From the NCBI GenBank assembly GCA_027886185.1, contig WOAB01000528.1, positions 372,001-436,000 on the forward strand: 64,000 nucleotides of DNA, in the 5' to 3' direction. The notes under the pieces were generated by a model. The model searched no databases. It worked only from the letters and a program-made list of their open reading frames with translations, and was not told where the DNA came from. The number at the start of each line of letters is the position of its first letter. Within the stretch, counting starts at the first letter, position 1. The translations under genes were made by a program, and so were the position numbers. Of the stretch, positions 11,521 to 23,170 are shown in pieces. The DNA is from Rheum nobile (lineage: Eukaryota; Streptophyta; Magnoliopsida; Caryophyllales; Polygonaceae).

Positions 11521-13071
11521 ATGTCTGGCCATCTTGTTATAGGCACGATGCAGATTGGATCAAGTCAAGACAACCGCGAAGTCGACAACACACACCGAGA
11601 TCAACCCCCACAGTTGGTTCTACATCAGGACCAACCACCACAAGACCTCCAACGCGATCCAATCATGAAGTTGTCCGAAGATCAAACCTTGATCCATGCT
11701 CTAAGACAAGAGATCGCGACTTTGAGAGCCCAACCACCAGTGGCACCCATCGTGCCAACTTCTAACCCCCCAAGTGCTATGGACGCGTCGCCTCCACCTG
11801 GAGCTACTGACGCGGGTCCATCGAAGACGAGAGTCGACAAAGGCAAAGGCAAACTGCATTCGACATCTCAACATCAACCACAACTCAACAGAATGCAGAG
11901 TGTCATCGAGAGTCGCCAAGGCTTCGTTTCCCACGCGGACCGCTATGTCCCCAGAGCCACACCTGCTGGCTTCGACGACGGCTCCGACTACGACCACGAC
12001 GCCGAGGATGATCGAGGTGAGTACTCTGAACCTTACAATTTTGATGATAGGTATGCCTCTCGGCGAACACAGCGCCATGTGCAAGCCTCTACACCACGCG
12101 TTGGCCGACGTCGTCAAGCTGCCCAAGCCGACGCGACTCCAAGAAGACACAGCCGCCGCGATCGTAGAGCTGCCCCCCGCAATGATCCTTTGAGGACACC
12201 CCCTACTCAGCAACGCAACCATGATGTACGCGATCATCCACGACACCAAAGTGTCCGGACACCGCGTTATGCCGATGGCTATGCGTCGATCACACCCAAT
12301 GTCCAAGACGACTTCGACGAGTATGATGACGAAGAGATCGAGGACTCAGGTATGGTCAATCCAAAAATTTTCCATCCACCTCTTGGATATCCCATTGAGT
12401 TGCAGGATCACCCTTCAGAATGGATACCTTCGCCGCGTCTCCGACCCAAAGGAGAACGCGTTCCTGACATTGGCGGCGAGCGTCGCGATGTTCAACAGCG
12501 AGACAATCGATGCGACAACTATGATCCCCAGCCACGAAGACGTCAACGCGATGACGCCTACGCGCCCAGGGATGACTTTGTCCGCGAAGATCGCGAACAA
12601 CGCGATAGACACCACATTGGACGCGATAGACCACATGGATTGCACGCCATTCACAACCCTCTTTATGACGCTGCCCCACACAATGCGTTCAACCCAGCCC
12701 CAAAACAGCCTTGATACCAGCGACCCCACGTTAAGGTAAAAATCGAGCATTTTCATGGTGAATACAACCCCTCTGTGTTTCTTGAATGGGTGCAGGCTAC
12801 AGAGTACACTCTTCGCTATAATCGTGTGCCACCTGAGGACCATGTTGACGCCGCGACGCTTAACTTTCGAGGAGCCGCCCGCGTGTGGTGGTATAGGTTC
12901 GAAGATGACTGCGTTCGATGCCACAGAGCACGAGTCACATAATGGCCTCAATTAGTCTACGTAATGACCAGGAAATACGTGCCTCCAGACTACCAAAATC
13001 AAATGAGATTGGACATTGCCATGGCTCGCCAGGGATCGATGACTCCACTCGAGTTCTTCTTCGGGCACTAG
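11521..13071 (+). pseudogene. Gypsy-1 gag remnant
   Basis: ATG at 11521 opens a hydrophilic, Arg/Asp-rich N-terminal region to a TGA at 12712-12714. Past it the same frame encodes the gag core: EHFHGEYNPSVFLEWVQ, TLRYNRVPPEDHVD, LNFRGAARVWWYRFE, then LVYVMTRKYVPPDY and MARQGSMTPLEFF. This is the usual plant Ty3 Retrotrans_gag order. Further stops lie at 12940-12942 (before WPQLV) and 13069-13071. The zinc knuckle and all of the protease are missing. The next frame resumes with a Pro-rich linker and the RT N-terminus. Confidence 0.85.
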
Positions 13072-16000
13072 CAAGAAGAAGCCACCTGCCCAAGCTGGGA
13101 CACCGAGTTCCCCGACTCCCTCGTTGCCCCCAGCGCGTCCTTTGCAAGGAACCTGTGAGCAACGCGTTCTTTTAGTCAGGCCTAGTGACCTCACTGCATG
13201 TGTCACTGGCAAAGCGCCATGTTTTCTACTTGTGCCAACCCCGTACATACCCGAATCGTCGAAGAACGCGGTCTTACCATCATCGATCGCGAAGTTGCTT
13301 GACGCGTTCCAAGACGTATTCCCAGATGAGTTGCCACAAGGTTTACCTCCCCTGAGAGGCATTGAGCACCAGATTGATCTTGTTCCAGGTGCTTCTTTGC
13401 CCAACCGCGCTGCTTATAGAGCTGGTCCAGAAGAGACCAAAGAACTACAACGCCAAGTCCAAGAATTGTTAGATCGCGGGTACGTAAGGGAATCTCTTTC
13501 CCCTTGTGCTGTGCCTATGACCCTTGTGCCCAAGAAAGATGGCACCTGGAGAATATGCATTGATTGTCGTGCCATAAACCAGATCATAATCAAGTATAGG
13601 CACCCTATTCCCCGCCTTGATGATATGCTTGATGAACTTCATGGCGCGACACTCTTCTCCAAGATTGATTTGAAGAGTGGTTATCACCAAATCAGGATGA
13701 AAGAAGGTGATGAATGGAAGACGGCATTCAAAACCAAGTATGGGCTCTACGAGTGGCTTGTCATGCCCTTTGGGCTCACAAACGCGCCCAGCACATTCAT
13801 GCGCGTGATGAACCACGTGTTGAGATCTTTCCTTGGAAAGTTTGTTATCGTTTATTTCGATGACATACTTGTGTATTCCCAGAGCCTCGAAGACCATGCC
13901 GATCACCTTCGATAAGTGTTAGAGTGTCTTCGCCAAGAGCACCTATTCGCCAATCTGGCTAAGTGTTCCTTTTGCTCCGCGTCAACCAACTTTCTGGGCT
14001 ACATTGTTAGTAGCGATGGTTTACACGTTGACGAGGAAAAATCGCGGCCATCAAGGACTGGCCCACGCCTACAACTCCGACACAAGTGCGAAGCTTTCTA
14101 GGTCTCGCGGGCTTTTATAGGTGTTTTGTACGCGACTTTTCCTCCATTGCCGCGCCACTTCATGAGCTCACCAAGAAAGGAAGCACAGTTTTGTGGCAGG
14201 ATTCCCATGAACGCGCCTTCTCCGCTTTAAAGACCGCGTTATGCCAAGTGCCATTGCTTCAGCTTCCAGATTTCACCAAACACTTCGAAGTAGAGTGTGA
14301 TGCCTCTGACATAGGCATTGGTGGTATGCTACACCAAGAGAAGAGACCAATTGCCTACTTCAGTGAGAAGCTCACAAGAGCCACTCTCAATTACCCCACT
14401 TACGATAAAGAGCTTTATGCCTTAGTATGTGTGCTGAAGACTTGGCAATACTACCTCTGGCCGCGTGAGTTTGTCATCCACAGTGATCATGCCGTGTTGA
14501 GCTACTTGAAGAGCCAAGCTCACCTCAATCGCCGCCATGCTTGCTGGGTGGAGTTTCTGGAGACATTCCCTTATGTCGTTGTTCACAAGAAAGGGAAAGA
14601 TAACATCGTTGCTGACGCGCTGTCCCGCATGTATGTTCTCTTGACTCAAGTGCAAACTAAGATTTTGGGTTTTGCTTTGATTAAAGATTTATATGCTAGT
14701 GACCCTTTCTTTGCCCCTATTCTTGAGCACTGCCTGAGATCGCGTGAGTTTGAGACGTTTTACCTTTCTGAGGGTTATTTGTATAAGGCTAGTCGTCTAT
14801 GCATTCCTAGATCTTCCATTAGGCTCCTATTGATTGAGTAAGCACACGCGAGTCGTGGACACTTTGGGATTAGGAAGACCTTAGACGCGCTGAGAGAACA
14901 TTTCTTTTGGCCTAACATGACCCACCAAGTGACTAGGTTTTGTAGGAGTTGTGTGACTTGCCAGAGAGCCAAAGCTAAGTCTAGTCCTCACGGCCTCTAC
15001 ACTCCTTTGCCCATTTCGAGTGCCCCCTGAGAAGATTTGTCTATGGATTTCATCACGGGTTTGCCCCTCTCTAGACGAGGTAAAGACTCTATTTTTGTGG
15101 TCGTAGATAGATTTTCTAAGATGGCATATTTTATAGCTTGTAAGACCACCCATAGTGCTAGTGAGATTGTTGATTTATTCTTTGAGCATGTGGTGCGTCT
15201 TCATGGAGTCCCGCGTACCATTGTTAGTGACATGGATTCCAAGTTTGTTGGTCATTTTTGAAGAACTCTTTGGGGAAAGCTAGGGACCAAACTCCTATTC
15301 TCGACTAGCTACCACCCCCAAACCGATGACCAAACGGAGGTCACCAATAGAACTCTAGGAGCCCTCTTTCGCACGATGCTCAAAGCCAACCCTAAGCATT
15401 GGGAGGACTTACTATCAATTGTCGAGTTTTGTTACAATAGATGCAGACACACGGCGACCAAGTTGACACCTTTTGAGGTGGTGTATGACATCAACCCCTT
15501 GACACCACTGGATTTGTCGCCGCGCCCTCTCCGAGATCCAGTGCATATATCCGCCTCACATCGCGCTGAGCAAGTCCAAGAACTTCATCAAAAGACCAAG
15601 GAACAGCTGGAGAGGAGGGCCGTGCAGTATGTCTCGCAGAAGAATTCAGGCCGCCGCCGCGTCGTCTTTGCCCCCGGGGACCTTGTCTGGGTGCATCTAC
15701 GAAAAGAGAGGTTCCCCTCGCAGCGAAAGCACAAACTAGCACCACGTGGAGATGGCCCCTACCGCGTGATAAAGGCCATAGGGGACAATGCTTATCAACT
15801 CGAGCTCCCACCCGATTTTGGAGTCCACGCGACCTTCAACGTGGCCGATTTGACTCCATATGTTGAGCCAGAGTTTGATGATGGTGAAGCGGGGACGCTT
15901 CACAGCCAAGTGGGGGAGGGTGATGTGACCCTGCCTCCCATGACGGCCCAAGACAAGGAAGAAGCCATGAGCCTACGCTTAAAGGGCCCAGTAACAAGGT

Positions 16001-16146
16001 CTAGGTCCAAGGCCATCGCCGTCGCCGTCGCGTCACTTATCGTATGCGTCGCCGCCAGCCAAGGAAGCCTAGAGACCAATCCAAGGCTCGTCGTCCTCGC
16101 CACAATCGGAAGTTCTGAAGACTGTGAAAAGGCCGCGTTCTTTTGA
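13072..16146 (+). pseudogene. Gypsy-1 pol remnant (RT, RNase H, integrase)
   Basis: RT: PVPMTLVPKKDG-like region, CIDCRAINQIIIKYRHPIP, FSKIDLKSGYHQIRMKEGD, MPFGLTNAPSTFM, VYFDDILVYS. RNase H: FEVECDASDIGIGGML, YDKELYALV, HSDHAVL. Integrase: HFGIRKTLDALREHFFWP zinc finger with CVTCQRAK, catalytic region MDFITGLPLSRRG and VSDMDSKFVGHF, then C-terminal FAPGDLVWVHLRKERFP and ATFNVADLTPY. The last ORF (15376-16146) runs 226 bp into the 3' LTR and ends inside it. Breaks: TAA 13913-13915, frameshift near 14045, TAA 14839-14841, TGA 15028-15030 and TGA 15259-15261 (both where Trp is expected). There is no recognisable chromodomain. Confidence 0.93.
15909..15920 (+). promoter_or_regulatory. Gypsy-1 polypurine tract
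   Basis: AGTGGGGGAGGG directly before the 3' LTR start at 15921. It lies within the reading frame that continues into the LTR. Confidence 0.88.
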
Positions 16147-16860
16147 AGACTGTGCCACCTCGTCGTCTCACGCGATGATCTCGTCAAAGCCTTCAACACG
16201 TCCATGAGTTTCACACGTTCTTTTTAAGACATAATCTATATTTGGTATTTACAGCTTGCATTAGATAGTTTTCTTATTTGCAACGTTTTAGATAGTTTCC
16301 TTATTTATAGCGTTTAGGATAGTTTCCTTTTATCTTTTAGAGTTTGTGCCTTTTGCATGCTTGCATGGGCTAGCCCTTAGGCTCGTTTCGACCCAACCCC
16401 ATTAGATCTTGGTCGAGATCCCTTCCCTATTTATACCCTACTTTGTACTCTTTATTTCTCACGTTCAAGTTAAAGTTCAAGGTTTAAAGTCGAGTGTTAA
16501 TCCCTCCTTCCCTTGATCGGACATCACCCATATCCCTCTCATCCCCATTCACTCTGCCGTCGACGCTACGGCAACCACTTGATCTCCATCGAGCTTATCC
16601 CCTCCGCATTCGACGCTATGACACCAACGACTTGTTCCATCAAGTCGTCTATCCCTCCATTCAATCGCTTCCGCCACCGTCATCATCTTTCCATCAATCG
16701 TCACCACCGTGATCACCAACACGTTCAAACATCGCGTTCTTCAACGCATACAGCATCATCTTCACCAACTGAGACATTCAGACGTGACTTCCCAACCAAG
16801 ACTAGATCCAAGGCGCCACCTTTGGCAATTCGGCTTGTCACAGGAGACAAGGACACATCA
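15921..16860 (+). repeat. Gypsy-1 3' LTR (940 bp)
   Basis: Same ends and length as the 5' LTR, with no net indels. It is followed by the TSD GTAAA (16861-16865) and then by the interrupted Copia-2 RT. Confidence 0.95.
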
Positions 16861-16865
16861 GTAAA

Positions 16866-18141
16866 TAAAGAATAATCATGATAGGATTGTCTGAAACCAA
16901 ATCTGCGAAGCTCAGTCGAGAGCTTAGCAAACCAGCACCTGGGCGCCTGGCGCAAACCATAAAGCGACTTCTGTAATTTGCAAACAAGACTCGGATCAGA
17001 GGGTCTAAATCCTGGCGGGGGCTTCATATACAACTCTTCATTCGATTCTCCATGCAAAAATGCATTATGCACATCCATCTGGTGCAATTCCCAGTTGTGA
17101 ACTGCAACAACAGCTAGGAAAGTTCTAACAGTCACCATCTTTGCTACAGGAGCAAACGTCTCTGAATAATCAATTCCATCAACCTGGTGATTTCCAAGTA
17201 TCACAAGTCTTGCTTTAAACCGCTCAACACTTCCATCTGATTTGTATTTGATTCTATACACCCATTTGCAACCCAAAGCTTTCTTCCCAGGAGGCAAAGA
17301 AGAAAGTATCCAAGTTTGATTATCCTCTAAAGCTTGCGTTTCAAGACGCATAGCTTCATGCCACCACGAATCCTTCATTGCTTTAGCAAAAGAAACTGGT
17401 TCTCTGTTTACTATAATAGCCGCCAAAAAACTACGATGCTTGTGAGAAAACCTATCACAATTCACAAATGCGTTTAATGGGTAACGAGTACCTGAAGAAT
17501 ATGATGATGAGTCAGAGCAATTCGGGAAGCTCACCAACTTCATTGCATTTGTCACATAATCACGCAATCTCACAGAAGGTACTCGATTCCGACGTCCTCT
17601 TCCTTCAGCAATCGGCTCAACATGAGTGTCTTCAGTTTTAGCAACCGGTAATGGGACTGAAGTAACATTATCGGAATCAGTTCCGACAACACCAACACCA
17701 TTACCCCCCCTGTCGTCCAAGGTCTCTTCAGAGGAGACCGGTACATCATGCCTTTCATCTTCGTCGTATGCAACTGGGACCTCAACTCGCACAGATGACT
17801 CAACATTATCTATTTCTAATTGAGAAAAAGGGAATTCTGTCTCATAGAATGTCACATCTCGTGAAACCATAAATTCTTTTGTCACAGGATCATACAATCT
17901 CCAAGCTTTCTTACCCGTAGGATATCCAACAAAGACACATCTCCGGCCTCTACTAGCAAACTTATCACCTCCTGTGTTTTGATTATGCGCATAACAGAGA
18001 CAGCCTAGTACCCGAAGATGATTGTAGTTTGGACGAGCACCATACAACATTTCATAAGGGTTTTTTCCATCTAACACAGGCGACGACAATCTGTTAATCA
18101 AATATACAACGGCAAGCACACATTCACCCCAAAACTCATTA
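16866..18141 (-). pseudogene. Copia-2 integrase C-terminus and RT N-terminal half
   Basis: An open minus-strand frame of about 425 codons: NEFWGECVLAVVYLINRL, KNPYEMLYGARPNYNHLRVLGC, RRCVFVGYPTGKKAW, then the linker and RT (ALGCKWVYRIKYKSDGSVE, DYSETFAPVAKM, WELHQMDVHNAFLHGES, LYGLRQAPRCWF). It ends at YHDYSLFT where Gypsy-1 was inserted. The integrase catalytic core upstream of NEFWGE is absent. Confidence 0.9.
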
Positions 18142-19212
18142 ACCGCGATCGCGGGTGAGGTTGCCGTGATCGCGGGACTTCGAGGCATTCGAGACACTTA
18201 TGCAGGCGCGGAGGAGAGCAAGGAGCGCAGAACTACATGGCCCGCGATCAAGATCCATCACCCGCGATCGCAGGTCAGCACGACAGAGTTATTTCGGATT
18301 TCCCGAACCTATCTTATCTGTTTTCTTTATTTTCAGTTTATTTATTCCGTTTTCTATTTTCAGTGGGCTAGGTCATTTGTTAATCCCACATATATATACT
18401 CTCTTAGTTTTTAGGTTTTTAGAATCCAGTTTTAGTTTCTAGAATTGCTACGTTGTTCATTTTTCATTGATTCAGAGTTTTTATGAAGAACATGAGGAGG
18501 AACTAACCTTCTTGGTTCCGCCTAACAATTGAAGCATTCATTGGATTTTGGTTGTGAGATTATCTTTCGTGTTCGAGTTCCTATTGGTTTGTATTATCTC
18601 TTCTAAGCCTATTCCATTGGATTTCATTGATTGCACTAGCCCGCGCAACTAGTTGTTATTGGTGATTTTCATATTGCTAGGATTAGGAAACTGTTGGGCT
18701 AACGTCCTATTCTGCTGTAGCAACTACAATTTACATGCTCTGGTTGAAATTGTTCTATTGTAGGGAGAGATAATTACATGGTAAATGCATATGAGCGAGC
18801 ATTCTGTGTATCCTGGTTAATTCTTATATGCATTGCTGCCTTTGGGTTGAACCTTTAGTGGTACTAGGGTTATTCATTGGTAAGGGTTCTTAGTGGAAGG
18901 TTTCCCTTTGAATCTACATAAGATCGGGACAGGAACAACCATAGGAAGGAAGAAGAACTCGAGATAATCTATGATCAACCATATTCAGTGATTGTGGATA
19001 TTTGTTAGGAGGAGCATTTTTCCTTTATTTGATTTATCCATTGATTTTAGCAAACCAAACCTCAAAACCCCCTTTTGTTACACTGTTCGATTGGTATTTG
19101 ATTGTTAATAAGAAAATAGACGCCTGTGATTCTCTTGGGATTTCGACCCTTGCTTACTCACTATTCTAGTTTGGAAGTTGAGGTTACTTTGATTTGGCAT
19201 AACGACCTTAGG
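18142..19212 (+). repeat. LTR fragment with CGCGATCGCG palindromes, inside Copia-2 integrase
   Basis: About 1.07 kb unlike the flanking copia coding. It begins with a cluster of CCGCGATCGCGG-type palindromes (18142-18275), then a TATA-like CACATATATATACTC near 18388-18402, then transcribed-looking DNA. It ends with a GGGATTTCGACCCTTGCTTACTC phrase that resembles leader sequence of some plant gypsy elements. The layout parallels the solo LTR at 35400-39834. No TSD is visible, and about 170 integrase residues are missing at the left junction, so insertion was accompanied by deletion. Confidence 0.55.
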
Positions 19213-20910
19213 CCACGTCAGACAAACATCACAAACTTTATTCAAATTCAAACTACTAGAAATACCAAATGACTTCAACACTTCAAGTGACGGGTGCCCC
19301 ATCCTCATATGCAACAAATCATAATCCAGCTTTGTTCCTGCCGTCATTGCCACCTCCTGACCCACCGTCATGAAGTAATAAAGTCCACCCCGACGTCTAC
19401 CCGCACCAATCAGCTTCTTCGTAGTGCGGTCCTGAATTACACATACATTCTCAGAAAACTGAACAACACAATCAGACTCGTCTATCAATTGAGAAACCGA
19501 AAGAAGTTCACAAGTCAGAGTAGGCACAAAGAGCACATTTTTAAGCAACAATTTCCCATCCAAAACCACTGTTTCGGCCATATTTGCACAAGCAGAATTT
19601 CCATTGGGCAAACCAACATTACAGCCCAGAATATTTTCAAGTTCTCGGAAACGATCCCTACACCTTGTCATGTGATTAGTCGCTCCAGAATCTATAATCC
19701 AATTAAACCAACCATTCATACCTGTCATTATTTCTCCTCCAGTTGACTTCTGACTTTGCAGCAGCTCTATCAATGTCTGAATTTGGTCTCCACCTAAATC
19801 GGGAATTCCTCTGATTTCTCCTTCAAGATTTATGGCTGAATTTGACATGCTGCCAAGAGCTGCTACAGCAGTGTTTGCACGAGCCCCGAAACCCCTGCCG
19901 CGACCAGCCCCGCCATGGCCTTGTCCGGTTTGGCCTCGACCCGCACCACCGCTGGACCGAACTTCTTCACGGGGACGATCGCCCCACCATTTCGGATACC
20001 CGAGGATACGAAAACACCCGGAAATCTCGTGACCCCGTTGATTACAATTGCTGCAAATCACATTCCAATCCCGGTATTCTCGCTGTTCACAATTCTCTCT
20101 TTGATCCCGGTACTCCCTACGCTCGCCCCGACCTCTTCCGCGTTATCCGGTTTGAGCAGCAAGAGCCACTATTTCAGTTTTTTCGACTTTCTCCTCATTC
20201 ACACGATTCATAGTTCGAACTCTTTCTTCTTGGATCAAAGTTGAGTATACCTTGTTCAGACTTGGTAATGGATCCATGGCCAGCAATGTAGACCGGACGG
20301 TGCCATAAACCGAGTTGTCCAGACCCATCAGCAACAAGTGGACTTTCTCCTCTTCTCGGCGTTTCACACTTTTGCCACCCACATCACAGGTGCACTTTTT
20401 GCAAACGCACGTCGGAATCGGATCGTAGTGACCTAACTCCTCCCATATCTTCTTCATCTCGCCATAGTACGTAACAATCGGCAATCCCTTTTGCTTGAGT
20501 TCAGCCAAATCTCTGCGCAATTGCTAAATTCTCGGCCCGTTCACAACCGAAAACCTCTCGGCTATGTCTTCCCATAATTCTTTGGCGTTTTCCATGTACG
20601 TCATTGTCGATCTCAGGTTTGGTTCAATCGTATTCAAGATCCACGCCACCAACATCGAGTTGACCGTCCACCACTCTTCTAAGACAGCCGAACCCTCCTC
20701 TGGTTTTGGAATCGATCCATCAATGAACCCCTACTTCCGACAGGCTCGTAACGAGGTACGCATCGCGCGTGACCACTCGTCGTAATTCTCTCCCTTCAGT
20801 TGAACTTGGGTAATCATGTTACCCGAATTTTCATTCGAATTCAGGTCGTACGGTGACAGAGTCTTCTTCGAGCCATCGCCAGGCCCTCCAGCCTCATCGG
20901 TCTTCGTCAT
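19213..20910 (-). pseudogene. Copia-2 gag, protease and GAG-pre-integrase
   Basis: Minus-strand frame from ATG 20908-20910 (MTKTDEAGG). Gag is recognisable by QVQLKGENYDEWSRAMRT, GFIDGSI, VTYYGEMKKIWEEL and VYSTLIQEERV. A CSNCNQRGHEISGC zinc knuckle, the protease motif WIIDSGATNHMT and the pre-integrase box LLHMRMGHPS with CDVCL follow. Three in-frame stops interrupt it: TAG near 20731 (Trp expected), TAG near 20525 (Gln expected) and TAA near 20143. Otherwise the frame is unshifted. It is cut at about 19213 by the LTR fragment. Confidence 0.9.
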
Positions 20911-20950
20911 CTTCGGTTGGATCTTCGTGATTAGGGTTGTTCGTGAGATC

Positions 20951-20962
20951 GCTCTGATACCA
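20951..20962 (-). promoter_or_regulatory. Copia-2 primer binding site
   Basis: On the minus strand it reads TGGTATCAGAGC, immediately next to the 5' LTR. It is complementary to initiator tRNA-Met and fixes the element's orientation. Confidence 0.92.
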
Positions 20963-21118
20963 TGAAATGTTTCTGGAGGCGCCGAATTGGCCAAAATCTC
21001 TCTATCCCTTCATTAGCATTCAGCCGTTTATATACTCACTTACATGCCCTAATCATATCTCCTAAAATAAGCAATTACGTAGGACATAATATAATATATA
21101 CATATATGTCTCCTAATA
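20963..21118 (-). repeat. Copia-2 5' LTR (156 bp)
   Basis: Pairs with 8628-8778. Its outer end is followed by TSD AATAC (21119-21123). On the coding strand it begins TATTAGGAG. Confidence 0.92.
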
Positions 21119-21123
21119 AATAC

Positions 21124-21449
21124 GTCACCACACACGACTTCAACGTTGAAAGTGGGCCCCACCGCGCTCTGGAGCCGGAGCCCGATACCGACCACATCAT
21201 GGACTGGATGAGCGAGCCCAGGGCGATGCCCGCCACCACGGCCTCCGTCGTGGAGCTGTTGAAGGCTGGCGAGGGCGACGTTGTCGGCGACTGCGCCGTT
21301 TGTCTGGAGGGGATGGGTGCGCGGGGGAGGACTCCGATCAAGATGCCTTGCTCGCACTCCTTCCATGCCGCTTGCATCATTGGCTCGAGAAAAGTCGTTT
21401 TTGCCCGCTTTGCCGCTACCAGATGCCCGCTCCCTAGTTTAGATTCTGA
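21124..21449 (+). pseudogene. RING-H2 gene copy A, 3' part with broken RING
   Basis: It continues copy A after the Copia-2 insertion: TTHDFNVESGPH, PATTASVVELLKAGEGDV, then CAVCLEGM and MPCSHSFHAACII. A 4-bp deletion relative to copies D and E (CAAG lost from ATCATCAAGTGG, near 21380) shifts the frame and removes the last CPLC zinc ligands. In the old frame a TAG at 21435-21437 also precedes the original TGA at 21447-21449. It was therefore damaged independently of the transposon. Confidence 0.88.
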
Positions 21450-22744
21450 CCTACGGATAAACTCGTTAATAGTTGGTTCATTGTGGACATAGTTTTGAAT
21501 TTCTTGGTGGAATATACATGATGCTTCTGTCAATGAGTTTGGGGAAGGATTAATGAGATTGATTGCATTTTGGTATCTTCGACTAAATTTTATAATTACA
21601 CGTACACAAATGATTTTTTCCATTATAACATACATAAGAGAAATGTTAATCTGCAAATAGTTGACCACATAAACATGATAACGTGTGAAATTTAGGCTAT
21701 TTTGAGTTTTAAGTTAATTTAATTGATATGAAAACTGTATTAGGTTCCCCTCATATATATCACATATGGATGAGTAGGTACGATCCTTCTTTTTATCTTT
21801 TTGTACATAACATTCCTTGATTTTCAATTGTTTTCTCTTTGCGTGTTTCCCTGTCTGTAGGTGTTTGAATATGCTACAACATCTTGCAAACTTCCTTAAT
21901 ATATTTAGGATGTCGATCAATTTTATATATATATATATATTTATTATTATACTTCCTTAATAATAGTTTTTTTTCTTGGTATTATATTGGTCAAAGATCA
22001 AAAGATTGAGTTGTATCGTGTAAATCCGACCCTTCACTTTATCCAAAAGAAACACATAATTGAAGAAGAAGAGAAAACAGCTGATAATGCATTATGACAT
22101 AATTAATTTTAATGTCTAATCCAAGTGCATCCTTCTTTTTTTTTGGTTAAATCCAAGTGCATCCTAAATATAATGAAATTGAGCGTCTCTCGTCCTAAGT
22201 CGTGGAAGATAATGCAATATGGTAATTCACTATTAAACATAAAAATATAAGAAAATTGAGAATTTATTTCCCTTAAAAATGACAAAAACAAACATATAAA
22301 CGTAGGCGAAATGTTATCGAATTAAAAAATATTGTTCCAAATTACCAAAAGAAAATTAAAAATACAATTGTTCCAAAAGTAAGAGAAGAAAACTGCAAGG
22401 TGGAAATGTATTATATAACTAACTTTGCAGAGAAAAATTGTTCCAAATTACCAACGACGTAAGAGAATATCCCTCAATACAGCCATTTAATACATTATGT
22501 TGTAGTTTTAGCAAAAGACAAAATCTAACCAAATATAAAACTTTAAAATAAGGGGTGGTTAAATAAAAAAAAAAACTATACATAACTCCAAAATCTTCAA
22601 TAGTTCTATATCCCCTCTCTTTCGATTATTTTACCTCATAATTATAAATTTGCGACTTTCTTTTTGTTAGAATAAATTTGCGACCCTTAAAAAACTCAAA
22701 TTAAGACATGTGATTGGTTTCAAAATCAAAAGACTTGTAATGAT
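21450..22744. other. AT-rich intergenic DNA with the shared 3' module
   Basis: Positions 21484-21585 hold a 3' flank module ('ttgaatttcttggtgga', 'gagtttggggaaggattaatgaga', 'gattgcattttggtat') that recurs after RING copies C and D and after the SRA gene. The rest is AT-rich with a (TA)n run at 21925-21945. No gene is supported. Confidence 0.6.
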
Positions 22745-23170
22745 CTACTCTAATCGAAGGTGAGACAACGCAAGCCGTTGCTGACGTGTACAGAGACGAT
22801 TTACCGAGTCAGCGGGGGTGCACGGTAAGAAACCCAGCACTTCGTCGCAGTAAATAAGAGCCATATTATAGAGGCAGAAACTTATAGCGCGTGGACCCCA
22901 CTGAAGGGGAACGTCAACAGAGGCAATGACGACGAGATCGGCGTCGATATTGAGCCCCACCAGCGATCTCATCAGGACACGTGTCGCTACGTAGAGCTCG
23001 TAGTCCCTAGGCGTTCCCATGTACATCATCGCAGCGTATGCGTTCTTCTTCTGCTGCCCCCTCAACTCCCCGTATCGCGCCTCCGCTACCCCAAACGATC
23101 GTTCCCACCACCACCACCAGCAGCACCAACCAACCAACCATGCTATCAAATCACACTTCCTGAACCCCAT
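22745..23170 (-). pseudogene. PGSIP/GUX-like glucuronosyltransferase, first-exon fragment
   Basis: The minus-strand ATG at 23168-23170 begins MGFRKCDL, then a Trp-rich hydrophobic segment (signal anchor) and KKNAYAAMMYMGTPRDYELY, VATRVLMRSLVGL, DADLVVIASVDVPLQW. From memory of the family this matches the start of plant PGSIP6-8 type GT8 proteins, which are secretory-pathway glucuronosyltransferase homologues. A single extra G after the Trp codon of VPLQW shifts the frame, and a TAA follows six codons on in the original frame. No later exon or DXD motif is visible. The remaining open frame to 22745 has no family similarity. Confidence 0.68.

Larger units (their letters stand above)
9783..16860 (+). 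mobile_element. Gypsy-1: full-length Ty3/gypsy chromovirus-like element
   Basis: A 7078-bp element with identical-length LTRs (940 bp each), TG...CA ends and TSD GTAAA at 9778-9782 and 16861-16865. It has a Met-type primer site two bases after the 5' LTR and a polypurine tract at 15909-15920 before the 3' LTR. The order gag, RT, RNase H, integrase is that of Ty3/gypsy. The gag C-terminus and protease are deleted and several stops are present, so it is non-autonomous. By eye I count about 36 differences between the LTRs (about 4 percent), mostly transitions, so insertion was fairly recent. Confidence 0.95.
8628..21118 (-). mobile_element. Copia-2: Ty1/copia element inserted in RING copy A, carrying nested insertions
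   Basis: Borders are exact. The TSD AATAC lies at 8623-8627 and 21119-21123, and RING coding sequence joins across it. Short LTRs (151 and 156 bp) share their sequence. The minus-strand 5' LTR at 20963-21118 abuts a perfect initiator-Met primer site, and the polypurine tract at 8779-8789 abuts the 3' LTR. Gag-protease, integrase, RT and RNase H follow in copia order on the minus strand. A full gypsy element sits in the RT and an LTR fragment has replaced the integrase core. All reading frames are broken. Confidence 0.93.
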
